A stretch of 64,000 nt of DNA from Diphasiastrum complanatum (lineage: Eukaryota; Streptophyta; Lycopodiopsida; Lycopodiales; Lycopodiaceae): positions 32,964 through 96,963 of the forward strand of contig MU831917.1 in assembly GCA_029204225.1 (NCBI GenBank), in the 5' to 3' direction. Positions 43,980 through 55,826 of this stretch are shown here, piece by piece. Every line of letters starts with the position of its first letter. Within the stretch, counting starts at the first letter, position 1. The position numbers and the translations under genes were made by a program. Under the pieces are notes generated by a model, which had not been told where the DNA came from, made no database searches, and saw nothing but the letters and a program-made list of their open reading frames with translations.

Positions 43980-44395
43980 TGTTTGCAGCTCGCATACAAT
44001 CCTTTGTGGTCTTTTTGGTACTATTTTAGTGTTGTTTACCAATTGGTGGAATCTAAGCTTTGGTTACTACCAATATAACAAGATTTGTACTATTTTTGTA
44101 ATGTTTACGTATTTTTGAAACTTTAGAGTGCCAAAGATTGGTACTATTTGAACCTATTATGTAACAATTTTGATCCTCCAGACTACCAATTAAGGTGCAT
44201 GTTCAGTACTTTGGTACTGTAAGATGATTCGGTACTTTGTACTATTTGTATATGATGCTTTGGTACTACTTGTAGGTACTTTCTACCTTCATGGTACTAC
44301 CTGTGTATGATACTTTGGTACTACTTGTATATGATGCTTTGGTACTACTTGTTGGTACTTTCTATCTGTAACACAATAAGACTTCTTGAATATAC
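43980..44395 (+). repeat. GGTACT-rich region upstream of the transposase-like gene
   Basis: Ten GGTACT hexamers in about 340 bp, partly in a tandem arrangement (CTTTGGTACTACTTG recurs at about 44256, 44311 and 44335). No ORF. It probably forms the 5' non-coding or subterminal part of the element that carries the gene at 44.4-46.5 kb. Confidence 0.7.
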
Positions 44396-44399
44396 ATCA

Positions 44400-46505
44400 G
44401 TGGTAATGAGAATACTCCTCAAGTTCATTTTGAAGATGTTAACAATGACTTTAATGCAGAAGGAATATTTAAGAAGTTTCGAGTGAACCAACACTGTATT
44501 GAGTTGCACCAGTGTCTCGGCAGGTACTAATTTTACAAATTTTGTACTGTTTTGGTACTATTTTTGTGTTGGTAAAACTCTTAAATACAAAAGAATGATA
44601 CTCTTGGATCAACTTACATGGTAATTCTTAGGCATATTATTATGTTCTTTTAGTAAGTTGTAAGGTTTTTAGGCCACAGGTCGAGCTGTTCCAAAGATTC
44701 AGAAGGGCTCACCCAGAAGTGCATATATATCTTAGATGTTTTGAGGCGTTGGAGCCTTATTTTGTTTGGAAACTGAAGGAGCAGTAGACTTGTTGTTTTG
44801 TGTACCATATGCAATTGATGATTAAAGAAGGCGTTTAATCATATGAGACAAAACACGTTTGGTCATCACGGAAAGGATTATGCTTGCACATGTTCCATCT
44901 GCTGCAAAATTTAGGAATCGGATATTTGCAAGGAAAACCAATCTGTTTGTTCCAGCATCAACAATATGTGGGAATCGCTTTTACGTGCAAAGCCTCCTAA
45001 TTCAGAAAACCATGCAAAAAATGCTTGTTTGGGGACTGTAGTAAATGAGGCATTTGCACGTTGCCATTACGTCCCTATAAGACATCAGTGGATAACATGG
45101 AGTTGTCTGTGAAGATCTTTATAGATGTTGCGTCAGGGTTTGTTGATGAGGGCAGTTCTATCAAGAAGAGAAAAGATTTGGTAGTGCAAAAAATGCGGAG
45201 CACTGCTTTTGTTGACCTAGTGGTTACAGCACATCTGAAAAATTTCATTAAGCATAACTTTGTGTTTCGGTGGTAGTCACAACAATTCAAAGATTGTTTG
45301 CTAAAATTTCCTTCGGATGTTGTTGTTTCAGTCATTGACTTTGTGGAGAATTATTCGTTCAAGATGCAAAATGAGATACAGTCCATGCACTGGTGGTCTA
45401 ATCAGGGCACGATACTTGTGCACATAACGTATGTCAGAAACTCTATAGGTGCAACTGAAAAGACTTTTTATTATTACATATCAGACGACAAGTTGCATGA
45501 CACCCTATTCGTACAACATTGTTTACTATTGCATGGCAATTGGATGAAAGAGAACGAGTATAATCTGAGGTGTCATTGGGTGTGGTTGGACGGTGTGGTG
45601 TCCCAATTCAAAGCTCAAAGGCCTTTCTTCTTCATGGCCAGGTATAGTTGTTGGGGGTTATTACTATCTATTATTATTACTCTGTAGTTTTCAGGTTTGT
45701 TACTTCATATAGTACCAAATGGTACTGAACTATAAGACTCTAACTATATAGTCCGTCTTGTAGTACCAAAATACATTGTTTTGGAGTACCAATTTTGGTA
45801 CTATTTTTCTAATAGATATAGTACCAAACTGAGACTATACAGGATATTCGAATATAGTACCAAATTGGTACTAGACGAGACACCAGGTTCGAAACTACAG
45901 GTACTGTTTGCAAGCATTGTTTATTGCAGTCTACATAAAAATAAAAAATCTATCAATTTGTTCATTTTCTGGCCAGATATTATCACTTGACAGGTCTGCA
46001 AGTGATGCATAATTTTTCTACCTTAGGCCATGGAAAAGACGAGCACGATGGAGCAAGCGCGATCATCAAGGGAACTCTCACTCATGAGTTAAAACTAGAT
46101 GGCTGGCCCTTAAAATGTGTAGCAGATGTGGTCGCATATCTCAAAGAAACACTTAGGCCAAAAGGAGAAGGTCATAGCTGCAGTACAAGAAGGGTTTTCT
46201 GGCTGGTCAGCAAGGATGAGGTGCAACGTGATGTGAAATGGGATCGTCAGCGCATCACAGGCTCACGCTTGTTCCATTGTGTTGACATATATTCCAAGGA
46301 TAGTCCATGCTACGATGTCGCACATTGTCATGTTTATGTGATTCATGTATTACAGGGCAATGGAGAAGATGCAGGAACAAATAGCAGGTGGAAGAGTGAA
46401 AATATCTATTTATTGTTGGAACTTAGGCCCACAGTTGCCTCCTTGGTGAATGATAACTTAGATAGCCAATTACTTGAAGAACGTCTACAACGGACTTCCG
46501 GCTGA
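44400..46505 (+). pseudogene. Intron-containing transposase-like gene (EIQSxHW / DGxxSQFK / GHGK family), broken
   Basis: Exons suggested: to 44523, 44680-45641, 45977-46505. The last intron (45642-45976, GTATAG...GGCCAG) is well supported, because splicing gives FFFMARYYHLTGLQVMHNF in frame. Motifs in order: EPYFVWKLKEQ then TCCFVYHMQL, QFKDCLLKFPSDVVVSVIDF, ENYSFKMQNEIQSMHWWSNQ, YYYISDDKLHD, VWLDGVVSQFKAQRPFFF, STLGHGKDEHDGASAIIKG, RRVFWLVSKDEVQ. The ENY, EIQSxHW, DGxxxQFK and HGKGxxDG motifs match a large, poorly characterised eukaryotic family of mobile-element proteins (from memory) with a presumed RNase-H-like DDE fold. Broken by TAG at 44785 and 45274 and a frameshift near 45030. Host-gene status is unlikely. 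Confidence 0.6.
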
Positions 46506-47040
46506 TCGCCAGCAAAGGGTAACCAATCCCATTATAATTTTAAGTTCAGATGTTAAGTTTAATAACTTGAAGTCATTGAAGACTTGGCAGTCTTCAAGGA
46601 CTTCTACAAAACTTGCATTTAGAACAAGTCTGCAGATTTACATTGTTTTCGAGACAGTTTGCAGAAATGAATTATGTTCGAGACAATTTTGAGACAGCTT
46701 CGCGAAATGTTCGTGAAAGTTTCACGACAGTTCAAAAGTTCAAATAGTTTTTAACACCTTCAACTTTGTTCGCGAAAGGTTTACGAAGAGAGAGAAAATT
46801 TCTAAAGGTCATCCATTTTTCATGTTGAACTATTTTAAAGACACATTCGTCTTTTTAAGGGCACTTTTGTTTTTTTCAGGGCACCTTCGCCTTTTTCGCA
46901 AAATCCCGAAGAGAGAGAAAAATGCCAATGGTCTTCCCAGCCACTTCCCAGATTTGTGAAGTCAGAGAAAGTCACTTCTCTTATAAAGTGAAGTGAGAGA
47001 ATTTGCAACGCCCTCGTCCACGTCAACATTCCCTATGGGT
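46506..47040. other. Non-coding region
   Basis: Contains short diverged repeats around TTCGCGAAA and GAGACAGTTTGCAG. No ORF or motif that I can support. It may include the 3' end of the transposase-like element. Confidence 0.5.
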
Positions 47041-47813
47041 GATAGTATACACTATGTATAGTTGTCACAAAAGCCATATACTTCCAAGTACAAGTGGCTT
47101 ACCTAATTAGGTGACAATCATTTATTGTAGTTAATACATGGATGAAATCTATAAATAGATCATCCAAGCACAGATTGTTGATCGCTCCATCCGTGAGACG
47201 CATTATTTGAGCCTCCCAAATACACCGCCAATTTTGTTTGTAATTGCTATTTGTATTGTGCTTCAGTGTAATATAGCAGCAGCTTGTTTTTTATCTATGT
47301 ACTACGTAGATGAATGCATGTTGTGATTGAATGCACTTTCATTGTTGTTTGACACACTTGTATACTCACTCTGATCAGAACATGGATGTCTACGACTCCT
47401 CAGTTTTTGATCAGACGATGGTCGTCTTTGACGCCTAAGAAACTCGCGATATCATATTGCTCTTCTATTTATTTCAGAACTATACTTCACATTGAATTTG
47501 ATTTTAGTAGAACCACACACAAACCATCTCTAATCTCTTCGTTGGACTATACTCTTGTTTTAGAGTATGAATTAATTTTTAAGATCTTGTTGGGCAATCA
47601 GAATGCATAAGGCTATGATTATCTTTAGCATAAGCTGTCTATTAGACTGTTTTTGCACCTAGTAGCCGATTAGAATGGGAGAGCTCTTTCACAATATTCA
47701 TGCTCTCTTCTTCGTCCTTGTTCTTCCTATCTCACTTGCCCCATCAGATTGATATCAGAACTTAGTCCAAATAAACCGAGAGATTAAGTTTGTCCTAATT
47801 ATATATTGTTATC

Positions 47814-48345
47814 ATGTGTCATATAAGTAGCTCTTCATTTTCATCACTCAGTAAAGCTAGAGTCATTGACAAGTTTAATGGTTCTAACTTCTACATTTGG
47901 AAGTTGAAACTTAGAATGATGTTGATAGATAGAGATCTTTGGGATGTAGTAGAAGGGGCAGACCTGAAACTAGAAGATGGTGATCAAGCAAAAGCCTGGA
48001 AGATCAAAGATCAGAAGGCCTTAGCATGTATCACACTCAATCTGGCCGACTCCCAAATATCTCACGTTACCACGTGAAAAACCTCTAATGAAGCACTAGA
48101 CTTGTTATCAAGTCTCTATGAGACTCACGATGTAACCATGAGATTACATCTTAGAAGAAAGTTCTTTACTTTTAGCATGTCTGATTCTACTGCCATCACT
48201 TCTCACATCAACAGCTTCAAGTCCATGTTAGATTAGTTATCAGCTGTAGGATGTTCTATTCAAGATGATGATGTCGCCATGACCTTGTTTTCTTCTCTTC
48301 CAAAGTCCTATGAGCACCACACAACCGGATCTCACCCTTCAAAAG
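47814..48345 (+). pseudogene. Copia gag (UBN2)
   Basis: KFNGSNFYIWKLKLRMMLID, DLWDVVEGADLKLEDGDQAK, KDQKALACITLNLADSQ, then after a TGA at 48075 SLYETHDVTMRLHLRRKFFT, and MTLFSSLPKSYEH. No knuckle is reached, because sequence jumps to the RT linker at about 48345. Confidence 0.85.
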
Positions 48346-48910
48346 GTGATTGGTCATCATCGCATTCTAGTCAACCAAACGTCCACAGATCCTCATGGAC
48401 TCGGACAGTTCTTGAGAGGTATGCACCTCAATCATTTTGGACTTCATCAGAAGAACTAGAAAGCCTAGCCGAAGCAATTAACTCCAAGGATACTGTGAAG
48501 TGGCAAGAGGCTCTGGAAAGCGAGTACAACTCACTTTTGACGAATCAAACCTAGACACTGGTCGACTTCCCCACTCACAAGAGAGTTATCGACAACAAGT
48601 GGATCTTCAAGAAGAAGATCAACTCTGATGGTTCCATTGCCAAATGGAAAGCATGGCTGGTGGCTAAAGGATTCACTCAAGTCCAAGAAGTGGATTATCA
48701 AGAAGTTTTCAGTCCTGTCGTCAAGATGCAGTCAATCAGGACTCTGATTGTGTTAGCAGTCACGGAAGACCTCGAAATGCACCAAATGGATGTCAAGACA
48801 ACATTTCTCAATGGCAATGTCGAAGAGGAACTGTACACCTTTCAACCGGAAGGATTCAAAGTCAAAGGCCAAGAGCACAAAGTGTGCAAGCTACTGTATC
48901 GTTGCATAGA
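48346..48910 (+). pseudogene. Copia RT N-terminal half
   Basis: Includes the pre-RT linker (EAINSKDTVKWQEALESEYN), RVIDNKWIFKKKINSDGSI, KGFTQVQEVDYQEVFSPVVK and MDVKTTFLNGNVEEELY, ending at CKLLYRCIDKFLF before the YVDD box. One TAG at 48552. Truncated at 48910. Confidence 0.85.
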
Positions 48911-49079
48911 TAAGTTTCTCTTTTAATAATAACAAATGTCTTTTTAACATATCAGATAACAGTGACACTAATCACTCGGTGAATCTGGTCACACTTCATA
49001 ACACGATATGTAGCATTATTCTACTTTTAGTGCAATAGAGTGTGCACATGTTACATCTTGCTTGCACGACTTTTAATGT
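48911..49079. other. Non-coding
   Basis: Nothing identifiable. Confidence 0.4.
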
Positions 49080-49690
49080 TATATGGTCTGGAGTGCTTTA
49101 TCTTTTTCTAAGGGAATATAACTCTGATAATAGAGTATCGTCGCATAGATCTTCACCTGTCTCAGGTCCAGAAGTGTGTAGAGTTTCATGCTACTTTGCC
49201 CTACCCTCTTTCCTTGTTCTTTTTCCTTTTTGAGGCCCTTCAACTTCATCACCTGCCCCTTAATTTTCCACATCCACATGCACATCCTCCTGTTCTTCCT
49301 TCTCCTGTTGGTCTTGCGTTGTCTGGTGGTCCTGTTGTGCCCGGTCTTGCTGCTGCTCTTGCTGGTCTTGTTGTGCCTGGTCTTGCTGCTCTTGGTCTTG
49401 TTGCTGGTTTTGCTCATCTTGCTATGCATGGTCTTGTTGTTGGTCCTACTCTTGATGCTCCTGCTGGTCCCACTCTTCCTCCATATCTTCCTCCGACTCG
49501 TCTATGTCAATAGTAATTTTTGCCTTGCCTGTTTTGCCCTCTTCTGTCCGATGGTGGAGTTGCTTTGCTGCGGAGTAGTCTATATCATCCTTGAGCTTTG
49601 AAAGTTCTTCCAGCACTTCTTTTATCATTGAATCCACGTCTGGGTCCTTGTTCAGTTGTTAGCCTTCATGCAAGTTCCCCAAGGGGGGAC
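49080..49690 (-). pseudogene. Degenerate Gln/Asp-rich protein fragment
   Basis: The minus strand encodes MIKEVLEELSKLKDDIDYSA, then ITIDIDESEEDMEEEW, then a long low-complexity run of DQQ and EQQ units (for example QQDQEQQDQAQQDQQEQQQD) with three or four stops, and a basic end (GPQKGKRTRKEGRAK). The underlying DNA is CTTGCTGCTGGTCTTGTTG-type repeats. I do not recognise the gene. It may be the acidic C-terminus of a transposase. The plus-strand Leu/Val-rich ORFs here are shadows. Confidence 0.4.
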
Positions 49691-49993
49691 TCTTAGTCGG
49701 CATAGGGCTATCTGTACCTAATTATGTGAGGTTAGAGAAGGAAAATGACAGATTTCAGATTTTAGCTCAGTAGTGTCAGATTTCAGATTTCAGCTCAATT
49801 TTGGTAAGTCTTCTTTATCGAGATTTAGACTAAGACAACAACCAATAGTACCAATTTCGATGCTTCAGTAGAACAAATAAGTACCTCGAACACAAAAACT
49901 CTAGAACTCATATATGCAGTTTCTATATGTAGTTCTCACAAGTTTTGCAAAGAATAAATAGAGGTCGAAACCTTTCACCCATACAATCGTGGC

Positions 49994-50109
<116 letters not shown>

Positions 50110-50708
50110 GTACTACTCAAATGCCTTGCCACATATGATGGATACCATATAGGTGAGTATGCTTATCATCTTGAAGTTGCTTCGTTGCTCCCAATTATAG
50201 CTTGGGCTGCAAAACATGGAATTCTGCTTTTTTGATAGTGAGTGTCTATTGACATATAATTTGAATCACTCAAATTTTTGCTTTGTATCCAATACCAATT
50301 TGTTTTTCCCATATTTACAAATCATGGATACACCTAAGCACCCGAAAGCCTTCAAAACTCTCTCCAAGAATACCATTTCATTGGAATTGATTTCAAATTA
50401 ACCTACATGTGAATTCTCAACAAAAACAAGATGTTATTATAAAAAATCCTTTCGTTGGAGTACTTCTAGACAATGTTTGGTCCAAATCTCTAGCCAACTT
50501 TTGTTGTTACAATCCCCTTTTTGACATAACATCTCCCTTATCATTAAACCCATTTTAGATTAGCTCACCACAACCAACAATTTCCTAAAACCTAATTTCG
50601 TTGATCAAGGAATTGTTAAAGAAACTCAATTACTGGAAACTGGTCACGAGGCCCAACACCATTTTCTTTTTTTGCATGCATCCATCGTTGCCCACAATTA
50701 AACGTATT
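50110..50708. other. Non-coding
   Basis: No gene, RNA or repeat recognised. Confidence 0.4.
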
Positions 50709-50790
50709 ATGGAAGGAGCCGGGCAGAAGCCATTCTGCCGGTAAGGGGAAATCCTTACCGGCAGAATGGCTTCTGCCCGGCTCCTTCCAT
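50709..50790. repeat. Perfect 38-bp inverted repeat with 6-nt loop
   Basis: Left arm 50709-50746 and right arm 50753-50790 are exact reverse complements, with loop GGAAAT. The arms contain GGCAGAAGCCATTCTGCC, itself partly palindromic. About 100 bp downstream, TACGGAATCCGTACGG (50892-50907) is a second palindrome. This looks like a MITE or hairpin element. Confidence 0.95.
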
Positions 50791-51210
50791 TGCGTAATGA
50801 ATACCTGAAATTTTTTCAGAAGCACATTACGAAGCATAATAGGTAGGTTTGACTTTGACTGACCAACACAAATTTGCCATGTGGCAGTTGTACGGAATCC
50901 GTACGGACGGGCACAAACAGGCAGAAAAAAAAAAAAGCAGAATCTGCCTTTGAAAAAAATGCATGCATTTTCTACTTTTTTATTTATTTGAAAATGGGCA
51001 TAATATGCCACAGGTATCCATTACGTCTATGTAACTACTTGCATAGTCTTTTTCAACCCTGGTTCCCACAGCTCAGGGCATCTTGGCTCCAACTCAGACC
51101 AAGAAGTAGTATAATGCTCAGCAAAATCACTCTCAGTGAAAAAAGAAGCGATCAGCTCCAATTAGCATGCCTATTCTCAAATCTAACTACACCCAATAGC
51201 AACCTACTAC

Positions 51211-51812
51211 GAACAACCACGAATGCTATATTTCAAAAGTGCAACCCAGAAAGCAAAGTGTGTGTGGATAGATCTGTTATTTTTAGCTCCTATGTTCAGT
51301 TTTGCAAAGTAGACACTGTTGATCCAGAAGTCTTATCGATTCCATTGAAGAGGGATTTTCAGGCTTCCCCTTATGCAAGTGCATGAATCTTGTCAAATTT
51401 TCACGATGTTGTACTTCAATGCATTGAATTGTGTCTTAATGGCAAGGTTCCTAAGCTTAAAGTAGAAACCCAATCTTGATACATGTGGCATATACAAAAT
51501 TTTCACTATAATTAAATTCTGCAACTTAGTGTGAACAACCATGAATGCTATATCGCATAAGTGCAACCCAGAAAGCAAAGCGTGTGTGGATATATCTGCT
51601 ATTTTTAGCTCCTAAGTTCAGGTTTGCAAAGTAGGCACTGTTGGTTCGGAAGTCTTACTGATTTTATTGAAGAGGGACTCCTTGTGCAAGTGCATGAATC
51701 TTGTCAAATTCTAACAAATGTGGCACTTGAATGCATTGAAGTGTGTCTTAATGGTGAGGTTCATAAACATAAAGTAGAACCCGAATCTTGATACATGTGG
51801 CATATACAAGAT
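51211..51812. repeat. Tandem duplication, about 290-bp unit
   Basis: 51211-51502 and 51533-51812 share long ordered matches: GTGCAACCCAGAAAGCAAAG, TATTTTTAGCTCCTA, AAGTGCATGAATCTTGTCAA, TGAATGCATTGAATGTGT-type words and ATACATGTGGCATATACAA. Offset is 310-322 bp. Not coding. Confidence 0.85.
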
Positions 51813-52198
51813 CAATGATGGTTTATATGCCACTCCTTCCATTGCTCCACTACAAAGATAACGCTGCAGAAGGACTATATGGACCTAGAATGAAATAAAC
51901 AAACAGTTGCAACTTGAAATTATTGTTCACAAATGATTATGTAATTTACAGAAGCTAGAACATGCATAGGACCATGTTAACAGAGATGAAGTCTCAGTGA
52001 AACTTAATAAGCAGATAATCAGCCACACATTTGGTGATTTTTCCTTTCAATAAATTCGAATATATGCCACCTGGTGTTGACAGATCGTACCAGGGTAATA
52101 TGATACAGACAGACAGAAATTATTCCACATCGGCAAATACAATAGCCTATGAAACTTCTAAGGTTGTAAAGTTCAAGTTAAATGAATATAATGTGGCT
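51813..52198. other. 3' flank of the MYB gene, probable 3' UTR
   Basis: No ORF. AATAAA-like words occur (for example the complement of TTTATTG near 52050). It lies downstream of the MYB stop codon in the sense direction. Confidence 0.4.
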
Positions 52199-53289
52199 TC
52201 AGCTTTGACTCATGTTGTGCAATTCATGAGCTTGCACATGCTGTGATGTGTATTTAGCGATCTCATTTTGCACTATTCCTCGCATTGAACTAACTAAGTT
52301 ATCACTCTTTCTTTGAAGAGCTTGTTCTAAAACTCGTTCTACATCATCTGGTTGCTCAAGGAGCAATGGTACAAGCATCTCAGATACTTCAGCCTCAATG
52401 GCCGCAGAAAGCTTCTTTGATTCAGGTCGAACGTGATTTGGTGGTCTTGAATACGGGCCAATGCTTCTTGCAAAAACACTTTTGAATGGAAGTGATTCTT
52501 CATCATGTTCCACGTAGTCCCGGCCAATTAGAGGACCACTTGGAGTAGTAGAAAAGTCCATAAGGAACACAGGCGGCGAACAGCAACCTCGCCCGCAGTG
52601 ACTTGGTGCTAGCTGCAAGCCATGGTGCAAAAAACTGACAGTGGCCGGGCCCCCTACAGAGCTAAAATTTGCACCATGACAAAAAAGTGGCGATGCTTGA
52701 GTACCTTTACGCAAACATGCTGCCTCTGAGTAAGCACAATTTGAATCTGTGATTCTGGTAGCTGTGGTAACTGCTGCTGCTAACCTACTTGAAATGGTTG
52801 TTTGATAATTACAAAAAGCACTAGGTCGAGGGGTAGGTCTTACAAGAGTATCTGAGGCTTGAGATACACTGATGGACTCACCCGCAACTTCTGACTGCTG
52901 CCCTGTAATTAACATATCTTTACTTACACATAATCTGTCTTCAAACTCGCCGCCTGCTACTCTTGTTGAGGTAGTATGCTCAGGACCACCACTTTCTATC
53001 TTCAACCCAATTGGTTCACCTTCACCAATTTGCATTCCTTCAAAGTTATTGTCATCCTGACCATTCTTGCTTTTGTCAGTGTCACTTTGTTCTCCCTTAG
53101 CTTTGTCTTCAGATCCATCAGACGAACTTTCCTTGACACCTCTTCCATCCCCAGCATACTTTCGACGAAGAGTGGAATTCCAGTGGTTCTTTATTGCATT
53201 GTCAGTACGACCAGGAAGCATCCTAGCAATAGAAGCCCATTTGTTTCCATGGATGGCATGTGCAGCAACAATTGCTCGATCCTCTTCCT
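52199..53289 (-). CDS. R2R3-MYB transcription factor, last exon (R3 repeat and C-terminus), MYB25/MYB109-like
   Basis: The minus-strand exon begins inside the R3 repeat and ends at a TGA at 52199-52201, about 363 codons. R3: [18 protein letters not shown], then [20 protein letters not shown], with the helix-3 recognition sequence intact. The C-terminal region is acidic and Ser-rich, then carries CGRGCCSP and [15 protein letters not shown], which recall MYB25/MYB109-type proteins (P-x-CGHGCC and LLGPEFV). It ends with an amphipathic Leu/Glu-rich helix ([20 protein letters not shown]). I start it at 53289 because TGTCAACAG just upstream is a good splice acceptor and the open frame before it does not look like R2/R3. 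The R2 exon is not found up to 55.8 kb, nor in the transposons beyond. Nuclear DNA-binding regulator, with targets unknown. No disabling mutation is seen. Confidence 0.85.
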
Positions 53290-53298
53290 CTGTTGACA
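53290..53298 (-). other. Putative splice acceptor of the MYB exon
   Basis: Minus strand TGTCAACAG/AGGAAGAGG. A split Glu codon (G/AG) would restore the expected T-E-E-E-D of R3. Confidence 0.6.
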
Positions 53299-55826
53299 TC
53301 CAGGATATATGTATAAGATCTATGGTACTCAAACCTTCCATCATTTTCAAAAATTTGCAAAGATCTACCAGCCTCAGAGTTCAATAATGACTGTCAGTAT
53401 GCATCGAGACATGCAGGATATGATAGGTCAGCAACCTGCCTCCTTCATAAGACCAAGTTGAGAAATTCTCAAGCATTTTATGCATCTGTCATTATTGTGT
53501 GCATGGTGGGTTGAGAGAGAGAGATTTTTTGTCTCAAATTTCCGGGATGTCATGCAGATCCGGATGTGCACATCCAGGAACTCAGCCTACGTCCCAGATG
53601 TGGAAGAAAGTGGTTCTGGGATGTGCACAACATCCAAGAACTGACTTAACTAGAACATCCGGGATGTGCAGCCTTTCAAAAATGCATGTGTTTGCTAAGC
53701 TTGTAATTCCCAAACTGGAGGCCCCATCCGGGGCGGGCATCCCGAATGCATGTGGCCTCCTACTGACTTTGTAATCAGTGACCAGTGTTACATTCAAACC
53801 CATTTGTTTTTTTTTTCACTCATTTAAAATCCTCAAAACTTTTAACTTTCTTTTGGGGCCGAAGGCCGCAAGATAGGCCCAAGTGTCCCGGTGTGAATAT
53901 TAGGCCCCGGTCAAGCCCTGACAAGGAAAAAACTGCTGCCTGAGCACCTTCCACCTCTCAAGCACTTCTAATCCTAAACAGACAATCAAAATGCTTTTTG
54001 CACAAAAAATAATGACCTTTGTTAATCACAGTAAATTGACTGCTTTTGTTCAGTTTACATACTCGTTCAATCACTTTCATGATATATTTGTCCCTCCAAC
54101 CCTTAAATTAGCACTTGGACTGGTCAAAATCCCAAAAAAAAAAACACTTAAGGTCAACAACATTTCAAACATTTGAAACTTTGTTTTGAAACGTTTCAAA
54201 CATTTGAGTTTAGTTTCATATGTTTCAAACATTTGCCGTACTGTCAGTGTCATAAGTGTCATAATTTATATCCACCTCACCACTTAGGTTCAGCCAAGGA
54301 AAAGGAATGAGATGCAAAACCTGCAAAAAGAAAATAGATCTCTCTGTACTAGATTCAAAGAGTTCATCTGCACGAGCTTGTTGCACTATCACGATGCAAA
54401 TTAACAAAACTATCATCCACAGCAAATATCATTCTCGCAAAAAGTCAGGTATCTTATCTGCTAATGCGACTAGGGATAAAAGTCAGACTTCCCATGACAT
54501 AGAAAATTGACCATGAATAAAATACATGACGTGTATGATAACAGAAAACAACCAATTATTTATTTATTGAACACTGTTGGAAGGACAAGATATTAAAGGT
54601 GTCACAGTAGTTCAACTGTGCACAGACAATACGATTGGAAAAACAGTGTGGGGTTCCAAAAACTTGCAAGTTTTCATGCTCATGCAGTCTAAGCTGATAA
54701 GTAAATCAAACCCAAAGCCCTAATACACAATTCACCATTCCATTATCCATTTTTTTGCAAAGCTCAGTCATAGAGCTATGTACTGAACTTTTTGCATTTG
54801 CAATTTTTAGGGTAACTCAATCAAGTTTCAGTGGCTGTGTTCGCAGTGTGCTAACAATTATTTATGACCCAGATATGCTGATCCTGGTTAATAGATGGAT
54901 CACTTTAATAAAGTGCTAATCTTATACAAAGAGGTCCATACACATTCCTAGAGTCCACATATTCTATGGTTGATGAGAGCTCAAGTTACTTGATACGCCT
55001 ACAACTATTCTTTGAACAACCAGACCAGTACTCTGGAGCTGGGAAGACACGCTCTTGCAAAAAATAGTATTAAGAAGGATCTGCTGAAAAATAAATACCA
55101 TAAAACAATTAGAATCTAATTCTACATTCTTGAAGTGTTCCTTCTATTCTCATTAACTTGCCTAACAAGCAGAAGAAAAGAGAAAAATAACTGACTTGGT
55201 TTCTTTCTGGGATTTTCTAGCATACTTAAGATGAGCAAGGCAAGCAGAGAGGACATGCAAATGGAGACAAGCATTTGCAAAGTAGTGGTAACGATGACAG
55301 AAATGAAGGCAAATAAGCTTTGAGGAGGGAGATGAAATGGGAACAAGCTCAGACTTCCATTCCAACTTTGACCATTCAAAAGAGATCCATGCTGTTCACG
55401 TTAAGTGCTAGAATCAGAGTCATAATATCAGTGATTTGATGAATTGTGTAAGGGATGTTGAATTAAATGGTCATACCTAAAACAAGCCTGAAAGAAAGGT
55501 CACATAAAATGGTCATCGATAAGGAGCCAAATAATACCATCAAAGGTCCCTTTTCTGTTTGTGGTATATCGAAGTCAAAGAAATTGCAACAAAAGTAGAT
55601 TTGGGAGCTCAGACTAATGGTGTGATGATATGCAAGTAAGACGTCGACCCAAAATGCGTAGGTAGGTTCAGAGCAATAGAAACATTTGTCCAAATCTTGA
55701 GAATCTGAATGTAGAGAGCTACCTGGAATTTTGAGAGAGAGGGGATGAAATTTCATTGATTGATTCAGACGTTTGATTGATTCACAAGCAATTTTAGTTG
55801 GCAGGTTGACAACAAATCCAGTCTAC
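53299..55826. other. Probable MYB intron, or intergenic region, with short repeats
   Basis: 2.5 kb with no supported gene. 53536-53680 holds several ATCCGGGATGTGCA-like words in both orientations, and 53718-53760 an inverted GGAGGCC...GGCCTCC pair. 54155-54235 repeats GTTTCAAACATTTG four times. No R2 MYB exon was found. Confidence 0.5.
54155..54235. repeat. GTTTCAAACATTTG short tandem repeat
   Basis: Four copies or near copies at irregular 20-30 bp spacing. Confidence 0.75.

Larger units (their letters stand above)
47041..48910 (+). mobile_element. Copia element with internal gag-to-RT deletion
   Basis: An LTR-like segment (about 47050-47745) has a TATA candidate CTATAAATAGATC (47150-47162). 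A degraded primer site TTGATATCAGAAC is at 47750-47762. Gag follows, then RT, with protease and integrase missing. No 3' LTR is visible. Confidence 0.75.

Noticed and set aside
49188-49601. 137-codon plus-strand Leu/Val-rich ORF resembling a membrane protein
   Set aside because: It is the antisense of a Gln/Asp-rich low-complexity coding relic. CTTGCTGCTG-type repeats read as Leu/Val runs.
53499-53774. 91-codon ORF upstream of the MYB exon as a missing MYB exon
   Set aside because: It has no Trp pattern of an R2 repeat, is on the opposite strand, and is built from ATCCGGGATGTGCA-type repeat words.
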